Assembly (NCBI GenBank): GCA_011037195.1 | Contig: JAAEAF010006763.1 | Coordinates: 1 to 64,000 of the forward strand | DNA from: Triatoma infestans | Taxonomy: Eukaryota; Arthropoda; Insecta; Hemiptera; Reduviidae | Length of the DNA: 64,000 nt | Direction of reading: 5' to 3' | Shown: positions 34,401 through 44,000 of the stretch, piece after piece | Numbering within the stretch: position 1 is the stretch's first letter | Layout of the letters: each line of letters begins with the position of its first letter | Program-made: the position numbers and the translations under genes | Notes under the pieces: model-generated | Database searches by the model: none | What the model was told of the DNA's origin: nothing | Seen by the model: only the letters and a program-made list of their open reading frames with translations

Positions 34401-35000
34401 TCTAGAATCGTATTTTAGGGACGGAATTCATTATTGGAGAAACGCTGGACAAAGTATATTGAACTAAAGGGAGACTACATTGAGAAATAAATGCATTCTT
34501 AAAATAAAAAAGACTCATTTTCGCTAGTACGCTGGGAACTTTTCATTTTGCCCATGTAGGTTAACTTTTCATTTTACCCCAACCATGGATAAGAATATAC
34601 TGTGGTACATGGTCTCTGAAAGCATTATAGTCCCTTAAGTTAAAGGCCATTATAATAGATGAGTCCCCCTATATATTATATAAAATATTGCCCATTTAAG
34701 GTGGAACTAACTTTAGACGTTGTTATCACAAACTGTGTCCTACTATCAGAAAAATAAGTAGATTTATAAACAAATCCAAAGATAAAAAACATCTCTGTTC
34801 GCTAATGCTACTGTTTTATTCTGTAAGTTGATTGATGAAAGCGGTCTGATTTCTGAATCTTTTTTGCAGGTTATGACAGTGAACTTGCAGAATGCACTTT
34901 GGATTCAGATACAGAGAGGGAATTCCTAGACTTAGAGAAATTGGAAACTACTAATTTATTTCCACTTAATGAAGAAGATCTAATCAGTAGTTTCACTTAA
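19456..35000 (+). CDS. GLIS-family (GLIS1/3, lame duck-like) C2H2 zinc finger transcription factor
   Basis: A nuclear DNA-binding regulator. Nine exons join in phase: 19456-19629, 19922-20029, 21894-22014, 22197-22417, 23294-23455, 24993-25109, 25898-25967, 32752-32916 and 34870-35000 (422 residues). An acidic N-terminus precedes five tandem fingers at about residues 140-290. These carry the GLI/GLIS/ZIC signatures [55 protein letters not shown] and [14 protein letters not shown]. The second finger's [15 protein letters not shown] favours GLIS1/3 and Drosophila lame duck over GLIS2. The acidic C-terminus ([14 protein letters not shown]) could be an activation region. An ATTAG-type acceptor just before the ATG suggests a non-coding 5' exon. 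The 6.8 kb seventh intron holds two retrotransposons and the eighth a mariner. It is shorter than vertebrate GLIS3. Confidence 0.9.
20030..21893. other. Second intron of the GLIS-type gene
   Basis: Non-coding. It holds a degenerate dispersed repeat near 20330-20400 and the foldback element at 21165-21565. I see nothing else that can be named. Confidence 0.6.
21165..21565. repeat. Foldback/MITE-like element in a GLIS intron
   Basis: The outer arms 21171-21208 and 21514-21555 are inverted copies around GATTTTATGGGTCCGGAATG. Inner arms 21252-21293 and 21369-21414 also pair, around AGGAATGTTCACATTTATAC. The element is about 400 bases and has no open frame. Target duplications are not clear. It is probably non-autonomous DNA transposon material. 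Confidence 0.65.
22874..23120 (+). repeat. tRNA-derived SINE, copy 2 (best preserved)
   Basis: The head has an A box (TAGCTAAGTGG) and a B box (GGTTCGAGTCC). The body has TTTCTAGGAGCCTC, CGGAGGCCGACAGTCAC and GGCGCCAATGACC, followed by GATGTTGACACGCC and an A-rich tail. It lies in the GLIS intron between the exons ending at 22417 and starting at 23294. Confidence 0.85.
23815..24760. repeat. Two or more copies of an unclassified dispersed repeat
   Basis: Repeated phrases include AAAATCATTGGAGCTG (near 24092), GCACTTCCGGTTCATGG (near 24134) and CACTTCCAGTTAATC (near 24291). Another phrase is TTCGTTAAAATACATTTTT near 24695. All have relatives at 4680-6260. They lie between two exons of the GLIS-type gene and have no intact frame. 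Confidence 0.5.
25300..25625 (+). pseudogene. Non-LTR retrotransposon 3' fragment
   Basis: Positions 25309-25611 encode [11 protein letters not shown], then [20 protein letters not shown] and [15 protein letters not shown]. This is the C-terminal zinc-knuckle and tail region of jockey/R1-type reverse transcriptase polyproteins. The rest of the element is absent, as expected for a 5'-truncated insertion. It lies in the intron between GLIS exons 6 and 7. An imperfect CTAATCTAATCTAAT tract follows. Confidence 0.7.
26759..27360 (+). pseudogene. R1-like ORF1 gag with zinc knuckles, frameshifted
   Basis: The first frame (26759-27256) reads [20 protein letters not shown] and ends in the first knuckle CYSCFG. 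A frameshift near 27210 moves to the frame that gives [20 protein letters not shown] and [10 protein letters not shown]. The array of CCHC knuckles after a helical capsid-like region is typical of R1-clade ORF1. A histidine expected in the second knuckle is replaced (GEVRR instead of GExGH). Confidence 0.75.
27433..29860 (+). pseudogene. R1-like ORF2: endonuclease and reverse transcriptase, multiply broken
   Basis: The endonuclease begins [20 protein letters not shown], with the catalytic glutamate in [10 protein letters not shown]. It continues through [15 protein letters not shown] to SNHQYITF, where the last aspartate-histidine pair appears as NH. The reverse transcriptase has [35 protein letters not shown] and [17 protein letters not shown]. 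The catalytic loop [10 protein letters not shown] lies near 29240, then [19 protein letters not shown]. The YADD motif is intact. At least six stops or frameshifts separate the pieces, so no functional protein can be made. Confidence 0.8.
30837..30849. repeat. Target-site duplication, left copy
   Basis: AAAATATGTTATA here is repeated at 32578-32590, on the other side of the LINE at 30850-32577. Confidence 0.75.
30850..32577 (-). mobile_element. 5'-truncated LINE with 13-base target duplication
   Basis: A - strand reverse transcriptase fragment flanked by AAAATATGTTATA at 30837-30849 and 32578-32590. The 3' end is at the low coordinates (GGGCTGTAGCGCCGC read on the - strand). The 5' part, including any endonuclease, is missing. 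It lies antisense in the same intron as the R1-like element. The coding part is only lightly damaged, which suggests a younger insertion than the other retroelements here. Confidence 0.85.
30875..32529 (-). pseudogene. LINE reverse transcriptase (C-terminal two-thirds)
   Basis: Frames at 32529-32236, 32170-31904 and 31855-30875 follow one another on the - strand. Motifs in order are [91 protein letters not shown] and the catalytic [11 protein letters not shown]. They are followed by [19 protein letters not shown] and [12 protein letters not shown] single in-frame TAG separates the last two frames and one frameshift separates the first two. The pattern resembles RTE/BovB-like or related LINEs often labelled jockey; the clade is not certain. 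Confidence 0.85.
32993..33148 (+). repeat. Dispersed repeat with a CTTCGGCTATT core, copy 2 of 2
   Basis: Related to 3003-3165. It shares the poly-T start, CACTTCGGCTATTTAGCCATT, GTCGCG, the GGATATCGAGG-like block and the TTCACCCCC end. It lies in the last GLIS intron. Confidence 0.55.
33375..34558 (+). mobile_element. Mariner (irritans-like) transposon, inactivated
   Basis: Terminal repeats around GGTGAAAAGTTCTC (left) and GAACTTTTCATTTTGCCC (right) are inverted copies with TA at the ends. Between them is a frame-broken transposase. Recognisable blocks are [58 protein letters not shown] and [20 protein letters not shown]. It lies in the last intron of the GLIS-type gene. The blocks match irritans/Hsmar1-type mariners most closely. 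Confidence 0.85.
33560..34490 (+). pseudogene. Mariner transposase with lost catalytic residues
   Basis: The first catalytic block reads [11 protein letters not shown] where the family has VDETWIHHY, so the aspartate is asparagine. The second reads FHQEIAPAH where the family has FHQDNAPAH, so the aspartate is glutamate. The third block [10 protein letters not shown] is present near 34275, but a one-base shift separates it from the preceding frame. Stops occur in several places. The copy cannot code for an active transposase. Confidence 0.8.
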
Positions 35001-35073
35001 TTTTAATTAATAACAATATCTTCTCTATTGTACTGTAATTGATCTCAACTTAATTTATTATAATATTAGTTCT

Positions 35074-35079
35074 AATAAA
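35074..35079 (+). terminator. Poly(A) signal of the GLIS-type gene
   Basis: AATAAA lies 74 bases after the stop codon at 34998-35000 and is the first canonical signal downstream. Confidence 0.6.
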
Positions 35080-35100
35080 ATTTATTTTTTGATGAATTAC

Positions 35101-36459
35101 TCTTTCTTTTCTGCTAGAAACTTGTCAATCCTCTGTGATTTCATTTCATACCGGAATACAAATGCAAAGGTAAAAAAGGAAATAAAGTCAATAATGATGA
35201 TTACATAAATAATTCTGACATTGGCTAGTCCATTGAAATATTCTAGATCATATTTAACAAATTGATATTTTTATAGCAAAACTTTACATGGCTCAGTGAG
35301 CCGAATGAATGGCCTCTCTGCCCACAGACTGTTATTTAAAAATAAAAATAAAAAATCAAGATATACGCTAAAGAAATAACAAGTAAGCATTTATAAAAGG
35401 CAGCTTAATAAAAATATTTTGAATAACCGAAGTGTTCTATTTTTATTAATTTTTCCAGTTGTTAAGAATTTTCACTCTTCTATAATCTTTCACATCATTA
35501 CATTTGTTTCTGCTATCCCTTCTAGGCCACCTCTCTTAAACAATTCCTTTTATATGGTCGTTTTTAACTGGTAAAAATTTCCCTACCTGCTTCTGTTGAA
35601 ATGGATCCGGATAGCCCGACATTGCTTTCTGGTCATCGTTCATTTAGTTGCATTCGCAACTCTGTGTTAGGGAAGGGATTCTCTACATAGCGTGCTGGGC
35701 TGGTAAGCGAGATCTCGGTTTCGAGTCCAGGCCTTGCTGCCCTTGTATTTTCTCTTTATAAGAACTACTACTCTGCCCAGTGATGGGCAGTGCAATGAGA
35801 AGTTATCGGGCTCCTGACCACAGATGTTAACCCACCTTTTTTTAAACTTTAAAAAAAAAAAAATATTGTAACGTAATGCAGCTAGAAATGGCAAAACATA
35901 GATTTTCAAGTGAAAGTATACTTTATAAATTGGCATAGGCAGGCCTATCCTTCTATCATAAACGCTAAGAGGAGCAACAAATTAGAATAGAGCTTAATCT
36001 TTTATTACTCGTAGCGCTTAAGTGGTGTTTATACATATATAAGATAAGCCGCCTATGAAACGTACATATAATATAAAAGTACGGGCGAATTGCGTGATAG
36101 TGGGTTAGAGTTCAACTTGAAGGTCATAAACCCTCAAAAACACATTCCTGCAAGTACTAATTACGACTGGCTGATCAACTTCTAACCGGGTAAAGTACGG
36201 TTTAAAATCTTATCTAAATCTCATAAAAATTAATAACAAAAATAACTAATCCCAGAAAATAACTAAAAGAACTAATTCCAGTAAAAAGTTTTTTAAAGAA
36301 TAAATTTTCTATCGATCTTACCGAACTATCTTAAAAATATGCAGAAAGATGAAAAATCTCTGATATTGTCTGCTCATAAATAGTGAAGCCATAGAATCTA
36401 TTCTTTTTTCAATACATACTTTAAAATTAAAATAATAAAAAATGTTATGAATAAAAAAA
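35101..36459. other. Intergenic region between convergent genes
   Basis: Contains the SINE at 35668-35864 and AT-rich sequence. A short element ending CCCACAGACTGTTA near 35323 resembles the tail phrase near 26087. No exon is supported. Confidence 0.5.
35668..35864 (+). repeat. tRNA-derived SINE, copy 3 (diverged)
   Basis: Starts AGGGAAGGGATTCTC, has a B-box-like GGTTTCGAGTCC, then TTGCTGCCCTTG, a body with AGTGATGGGCAGTGC and GACCACAGATGTTAACCC, and an A/T-rich tail. It is more diverged than the copies at 22874 and 58714. Confidence 0.7.
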
Positions 36460-36465
36460 TTTATT
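36460..36465 (-). terminator. Possible poly(A) signal of the small coiled-coil gene
   Basis: TTTATT on the + strand reads AATAAA on the - strand, about 80 bases after the stop at 36546. Confidence 0.45.
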
Positions 36466-36545
36466 GACGATTATTTTAAAAATAAATGAGATCATATTTA
36501 AAAATAAAATAGTAAAAATTACAATTTGATGAAAATTAATTAATA

Positions 36546-37549
36546 TTAAACTTGTAAACTATATATTAAAGATTTGTATTGATCATCCACAGCAGAATAC
36601 AATTTTCCTATAATGTTTCGGTTGTCCTCCTGCAATCTGGCGATTTCACCTTCTCTAACTTTTAGTGACTGAATTTCTTCACAAACTTCTTCTATGGCAT
36701 CCAGCAACTCCTTCACGTTGTACCCTATTTTAAAATAACAGAAGAAGTTTCTTTACAAATATGTGACGAATAAATAACTAGATTTATATAATTTCTGAGT
36801 ATACTTCCAAGATGCTATACTTAGTGTACAATTTATTGAGGATACTATAAAATCAGTGCATAACATCTGAAGAGAACCTAAAATCACTATCTGTTCACAC
36901 TATCTCTAAAAAGCGTTGTTTTATTATCTATAAGAAGTACTAAGGAAAAAAATATAGTAAGGAAGCCACCTTCTTTAAAAAGAAACACTATTAGATTAAC
37001 AAGCTGATGTCTCAGAGACATTTTCCGTGGTAGCCTGCTTCATTTTGTGGTCATCGACCGGTTTCGGGCGTTCGCCCATTCTGAAAACTGTCTGAAAAAC
37101 GCATCCTGAAGATGGGCGAACGCCCGAAACCGGTCGATGACCACAAAATGAAGCAGGCTACCACGGAAAATGTCTCTGATGCTTTCCAGCTCTGCGGAAC
37201 CAACCACCACAACAAGCTGAATGTCTCTATATTATGAATGCACATAAAACAAGAATCGAACTTTAACAAAGAGAATTTCAATAGATCAACAAACCTTTAT
37301 TACCAATATCGTGGGTGTTATAAGTTTAAAGAGAAAAATGTGAGAATTGTCTATATTTAAAGATTTGTTAGTGGCTCAATTATCAAATATTAAGGTTAAT
37401 ATCCATATTGTTCACTTACCCTCTCCAACATTCGTCAGAGTATTCTCTATTGCTTCAACCATTTGCATCAATTTATTAATATGGTATTCAGTGATCTTAC
37501 AAGTAATCTCTAAACGCTGAAGTGCATTCTCTAACGACTCCTCAGACAT
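36546..37549 (-). CDS. Small coiled-coil protein, 102 residues, function unknown
   Basis: Two exons join in phase: 37549-37420 (start MSEESLENALQRLEITCKIT, donor GTAAGT) and 36724-36546 (GYNVKELLDAIEEVCEEIQS to SLIYSLQV, then TAA). The protein is almost wholly helical with heptad-spaced leucine, isoleucine and valine (residues about 5-45 and 50-85). It has no signal peptide or membrane segment. I do not recognise the family; small subunits of kinetochore, augmin, BLOC or Mediator-like complexes have this look, but none is claimed. The start codon lies 481 bases from the divergent TFIIF alpha start, so they probably share a promoter region. The intron contains a foldback repeat copy. Confidence 0.7.
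37010..37216. repeat. Foldback repeat family with hammerhead-like motif, copy 2
   Basis: Two arms of about 70-110 bases meet almost directly near 37080. The left arm is shortened. The right arm is complete and ends GAACCAACCACCACAACAAG, matching the start of copy 3. The hammerhead-like motif is at 37102-37139 (+). The element lies in the intron of the small coiled-coil gene. Confidence 0.75.
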
Positions 37550-38030
37550 TCTCGAGTTATTACAATTTTAACAGTACAAACGAATCTCTTGTTAAATATG
37601 AGCGCAAACATTAAATATAACCTTTTAAATCCATCCGATTTGTAAGCGCCATCAAGAGAACAATTTTTTATGGATATGTAAGTTAGGAAGTATATAAGAA
37701 ATGTATGAACGTGTTATTTGTAACTTTTTTATTATAATTCAGATTATTCCTATAATCTTTAGATATTATTCTTGTTAGATAAAATTACGGCCGTTGAAAT
37801 TGGCTCGTAAGTGATTGCAGCTGTTTCTATGTAACAGCTGACTGTTAGTTTGACAAGTATTTCACTTGAGGGGGGTGTATGGTTATTTCTTAAATGTATA
37901 AGGGAGATACTATTTGAAAAGTCCTTGCATATGTAACTTATTACTTTGGAGATTTTGAGTTTTAAACATCATTAACCATCTACATATTTTATTGGCTTAG
38001 TTGATTGATATTTCTGAAAGTGAACATATA
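37550..38030. promoter_or_regulatory. Shared divergent promoter region (inferred)
   Basis: 480 bases separate the start codons of the - strand coiled-coil gene and the + strand TFIIF alpha gene. No TATA box or other element can be assigned with confidence, and no repeat interrupts the interval. The head-to-head spacing alone suggests a bidirectional housekeeping promoter. Confidence 0.45.
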
Positions 38031-41000
38031 ATGAATACCTCTCAGGTATACTTTACTTTAATTTATTCTGTTACTGTTCTCAGTCAAATTAGATTGAAAT
38101 ATATAAATGGATATTATTTTAGGCGTCACCATCAGTTCAGGAATTTTCAATCAGAGTTCCTAAGTAAGTATTAGGTATATAAAAGATGTTAGAAACAAAT
38201 TGATCGTAATATGTTTCATTTTTATTTTATTTATGCTTGTCTCTTTTATAATAGGAGCACAAAGAAAAAATTTCATGTTATGAGGTTCAGTTCGATATCA
38301 AATGTAGATTTTATGAAGTGGGGACAAGTGAAGATGGAACGAGAAAATAACATTAAAGAGTATAAAACATTCGAAGAGGATCAACCAAAGTAAAGATGTT
38401 TTTATAATATAATTATATATTATATTTTTTAATATTTCTTAAAGAAATTTCTGCTCACGCGTATCATTGTACTTGTATTGTTTCGAATATTTATTATTTT
38501 AAGTTTTCTAAATAAAGATATGGTGCTGGGAGTGAATATGGCAGAGAAGCGAGAGAAGAAGCTAGAAGAAAAAAATTTGGTATCATTACAAGAAAATATA
38601 AACCGGAGGATCAACCTTGGATTCTGAAGATTGGTGGAAAAACAGGGAAAAAGTGAGTATTCAATTAGAAGATGTGTCTCGTATATTTAAATTAATCATT
38701 TTTTTCCTATATTGCTTCTACAATAATAATAGTGCAATAATACTTCTACAGTTGAAAATATGTCTACTCTGTTTTTCAGCTTAATAGATTTCTAATATCA
38801 ATGTCTCATTTCCGAACTAATTAATAAATACATGTATTCAAATGTTCAAATCTGTGGCTTTTCATAAACTGCACAACTTCCACGATTTGTAACAGAATAA
38901 CTTTCAAATTTAATTCCTTGAAGAAACAAGCTATCTAAATGCGAAGACTTATATCAGAATCATCATTCCATTTCACAGTGATATCAGTTTTTATTTTTTG
39001 TCCATTCAATTTTGTCTTAATTGTTCATCTAGAACTGACATTCCTTTTCCCTATTCAGTTTCAGAAAATAAAAGAGGTGACAGTGTATAATGGTCATAAT
39101 TGTATGAATCATTAATTTAAAGTTAATTTCTTGAAAATTTCTACAATTTGTACCTTTCTCTTAGATTTAAAGGGATCCGAGAAGGAGGTGTGGCAGAGAA
39201 TGCATCATATTACGTGTTTACCCATGCAGCTGATGGTGGCATAGAAGCATATCCTCTCACTGAATGGTATAACTTTCAACCAATTCAGAGATATAAAGCA
39301 TTGAGCGCCGAAGAAGCTGAACAGGAATTTGGAAGGTAAAATGCATAAAAGAATAATATAAATGTGATATTTATGATTTTAAACATTTTTTTTTTATATA
39401 CTGTTACAATTAAGGAAAGTTTTTATCATATTATTTAAATATAAACATAGATTTCTAAATTTGTACAGCTCAGTTGGCTTATAGTAGTATTTTATAATAA
39501 ATAATATTTTGGAATATTAATATTAGAGCTATGCACCTTCTGGTTATCATGTGCCCTAGATTTTTGTAAAAAGAATTCAACAAAATAAAAAAATGCCCTA
39601 AATTTTTATTAAGATATGTGAAAAATTTAAGTTGAATCCATATATATTTAACAGATTAAAGAGCAAGTTCATGTGTTTTTTTTTTAGCTACATTAAGTGA
39701 TTATCCATTAATATTGTTAATTTCTTTTCATTAAACAGGAGGAATAAGGTTATGAACTATTTTTCATTAATGCTACGTAAGAGACTTAAGAATGATGAAG
39801 AAGGAGATGGTGAAGAGGGTGAGGAGAATAAGACAAAGAAGGGAAAGAATTCTAACGGTAAATGATGATCTGATAATGCGAATTTATCATGAAAGCAGTG
39901 TATCTTTAATTGCAATCCGACTCTCATGATCATAGAACTTTGTTTATCATCCTATTCAAAACTGAAAATTTATATCACATTTCAAAATCAGACAAAAATT
40001 TGGTTATTGGCGCAGCCACTTCCCTAAATTGTTTACTTTTAGTTTTTTATATTTTTTCTCCTCATCTGCAAATTTCATAATTGTAAACTATGATTTTTGT
40101 TTTACAGATTTGAAAATCTCTGAAATGGATGATTGGGTTGATTCTGATGATGATGAGCGTAGTTCAGATGAAGAAGGAAGCACGGAGAAAAAAGAAAATA
40201 ATGATAAGAAAAAGAAAAGTTAGTTGAAAGATTTTTGAAATAATGGCTAACAGGGGGAATTATTATATACATTTATCCAAACATAAATATAATTTTTTTG
40301 TAAATTATGCATGTATTTTGGCGTAAGAACCCTCTTGTTAAGGTCTCAACCATGTAGACGGATTTAAAAATTGCTACTTTTTGTTTTTCCAGAAGCCACT
40401 ACCAATACGAAAGCCAAAAAGAAAAGAGGTTCTGATGAATCCGCAGTAGAGGAAAGCGATGATGGAGATGAAGAAGGAAGAGAACTTGATTACATTTCTG
40501 ATTCCTCTGAAAGGCATAAATCATTCATTACTACAGTATATATGCCTGTGTGCAAAATTAACCAGTTTCTCGGCTAGCTCAAACGCACTCGCCTTTCGTG
40601 CGAGCTGTCCGGTTCGAATCCTCTGAACCGAACAGAAACGGTGTTGACACAACATCGTAAATAAACTGAGTAGCAACAGATAGTAGTACCAGTTGTCAAA
40701 TAACAGTACCACCGGCATTGCTTTGTTACCGTTCTGGCAATTTGTTAATGCCCTTATGCAGTCGCAAATTTATTTTTTTTGGAAAGTAAAAAAATAAAAA
40801 AATATTAATAATTTAGCTTTAATAAATAGTTTTAATATCAGGTAGCTCTGAAAGATATTTTAGTTAAATTCTTTAACGGTATTACTTTCATAACTTAAAA
40901 AATGCTACTTTTAACAGATTCCATCTTAGTATATGATATCAGAATGATGTGCAGAACATTAAATTCATTAAATTTAAACTTCAACATTTTCATAAGCATT

Positions 41001-44000
41001 CTAAAATTCATCATTTGTATTAACTCTGAAAGGAGGGGATTAGTTCAGAGGTAGCGGCGGTCCTGCGTTCGTTTCGAGCAGCAGTGCCCATAGATTTCCT
41101 ATTCCAAAGGCCTCTATAGCTCACTTGAGTGTTGTCCATAACTGCCAGTAATTTCGGATTAAACGCAGGGGAGATCCGCTGGCAGTCCAGATTTCGGAGC
41201 ACTAATCTCCTAACACGCTTTTAGTTCTGCCAGTTAACAAATTTAATGAACCAATTTTATTGGAAAAACTAAACATTATCAATTATTATAAATGGTATTT
41301 GTTTACTTAGTGAATCGGATCATGAGGCAAAAGTGATAAAAGAAATGAAGGGTGTAGCAGAAGAGAGTGCTTTGCGAAGACTTCTTACTTCTGATGAAGA
41401 AGAAGATGAAGAAAACGAAGAAAAGAAAGAAGAGAATAAAGATTCTAAAGAAGAAGGAAAAGATAACAACACTCCTGATACTAATATGACGAAAGAAGGA
41501 AAAGGCAAAAAAAAGAAAAAGAAAAAATGTAATAATGAAAAAAAGAAAGCAGATGCAGGTATAGTTACAACTTTTGTTAATCTTTTTATTGTTGCTTTGT
41601 TTATTTGATTCACAAATTTCTGTGGATTTGAATTTCGAAAATTTGACATGAATTAAGATCTAAGAATAATCATGGATTAAAATCCCGCTATTCATATTGC
41701 TTTTTTATTGTAATTTTTGTTAGAATATAATTGTGGAAGATTTAATCAGAGGTAATTATGGAAGGTTTTCTTTTATTTTTACCCTTATAGATATCAAACT
41801 TTTGAAATTGAGTTTTCACCTGGAAGAGATGTTTATATTCCTCTACATATCGCTCCGTTGATAGAAAAGTGACACAACTCAAAAATTATCAAAATTTTGT
41901 TTAATCAATAAAAGCAATCCTAAACTTATATATTTTTTTATGGAAAAACGACATATCTTCAGATTCAACCAATAACCGTTTGAGAGCATTAGTGTCATTT
42001 CACATTTTTTTGATTTGAAAAAGATTGTTTATAGAAAAACGGCAGTCACAAGTTAGGTCTTGAGAAGGAATGTAGTGCATTTGCAGAAAAGTGACTTATT
42101 TTATTTGTGACCTCTTTGTTTGGTAACACATTTGTAGAAAAGTGTCATATTTAGATATGCGCCATTTTTGTTTAAAAAGGTAAGTTTACATAAAATATTT
42201 TTATTAAGTTTACAATGTCACTTTTAGTGTTATGTCGTTTTACCTTAAAAATGATAACTATGTATCATTTTTATATCATGGCACACAACATAATGTGTCA
42301 TCTTTCTCCATTTTTTTAAAGTGAAAGTTTTGATTTGTGACTTATTTCTACCCTCTAATTTGGAGATATGGCACTTTTCAATAAATATTAATGCAATCGT
42401 TTTTATAGTGACTTTTTATGTAAATTATTTTTCGTAGGTTTTAAATTAATAATACTGCAATGTCTCAAAGATCAAAATTGATACTAAAGCTAGCTCGAAA
42501 AAAGATCGAAGAAAACAATAATTATTTAACTTCTTCAAATAAGAATCCATGTTGGGAGGTAATCCATTGGGAATGCTAAGCGATGAAATGCCTAATTGCG
42601 AAAGTAAGTTAGTTTTCCCTCTAATGACTTTCAGTAAAAATTGTGGAATAATTAATTTTCCAAAATAATGTCTTATTGTAAATTGGCTTCCTTTACATAT
42701 TCATTGGCTTCAAATAGTATTCATTCAGCGGCATGGAACCGCTGAATGAATACTATTTGAATGAATTTCAATGGAATTAATACTATATAGAAGTAATAAT
42801 TGCTTTATTTTAGAAGTTTCCTCCACTATCTGCCTCAGTAATGCAGAAGTGTGTAATACGACCTCTGAAGTGGTGAACTATTCGGTTCATACATCATTTG
42901 ACCCAAGTAAATATTTCTTTATGCTGCTTAAAATCTAGTTCATTGTTACTTTGATGGTATAGTGGCACTAGACATTGTTAAACTCCTTTCTTTGTTTTAG
43001 AATGTGCCTTGTCTAACAGCGTTATGGAACTAAAACCCGCCGAGAAGAATGAATATGGGTGTGAAAAATCTAGTTTATCCGGCGAATCTCATACCAAAGA
43101 CAGCGAAAATATATCTGGTTTTGATCAATGCCCAAGCGATGACAGTAGGTCAGCAAGTGTTGTTGACCCTTTTTCAAATTCTGATGATGAAGAGAAAGAT
43201 CCTGATTTTTTATTTGGTTCTAACAAAGAAAATTCAGGATCTGCAAGCGAGTCTTCACACTATTCGGAAATTGAACAACAGCTGGAAAATAAAAAAAGAA
43301 CTAAAAAACGTAAGCGTAACAAGTAAAACCCAAGCTGAGTGGGTCAAAACAGCTGCAAAAATAGCCAGAAATTGCGGAAAACAATATATCTCATGTTCTC
43401 GTTCTAAAAAAGTGATGAAGTCAAGAGAATTGAAACCGCCCTGCAAAGAGTGCTGTAAACTGAAATGTATTCAAGGATTACTGAAGAAAGTAGAGAACAA
43501 ATATTTAAAAACTACTGGGGTCTAGGCAACTGCCAAAGACAACGAGACTTTTTATCATCGTGTATGACTCCTATAAAACCAAAATATCAATATCACCGAA
43601 ATGAAACTAAACGACGCGACAATAATGCATTTCATTTTACTGTCAATGGAAATATTTTTCGCTTGTGCAAATACTTCTTTAAAGCGACTCTTGACATCTC
43701 AGATAGGCCAATAAGAACTGTGATAAGCAAGAGACATGAAAACGGAGGAATGGTTTCATTTGATCTCCGCGGAAAACGTTCTAAACTCGATCCAAGAATA
43801 AAGGAGGGAATCCGGCAACACATTAATTGTATTCCAAGGATTGAAAGCCACTACACCAGAGCCCGCTCTTCACGTGAATATATTGAAGGAGGCAAGTCAT
43901 TACGTGACCTGCATAGAGATTATGTTCAAGAGTGCATACGTAATTGCGTTCCTTATGGAAAATATTTAATCTATCATCAAATTTTTACTAAAGAGTACAA

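Larger units (their letters stand above)
40514..41310 (+). other. Probable GC-AG intron of TFIIF alpha carrying two tRNA-like repeats
   Basis: Joining 40513 to 41311 gives SDSSESESDHEAKVIKEM in frame and keeps the whole coding length a multiple of three. The donor would be GCATAA; nearby GT sites (40536, 40549) give the wrong phase. The acceptor TTTACTTAG is normal. The intron holds the tRNA-Glu-like sequence at 40571 and a diverged SINE at 41032. Confidence 0.6.

Noticed and set aside
40571..40634. A functional tRNA-Glu gene
   Set aside because: The anticodon and T arms look right but the acceptor stem does not pair, and it lies in an intron next to a SINE. Kept only as a tRNA-like repeat.
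41320..41649. A 109-codon - strand frame rich in serine and phenylalanine
   Set aside because: It is the antisense of the acidic TFIIF alpha exon at 41311-41558.
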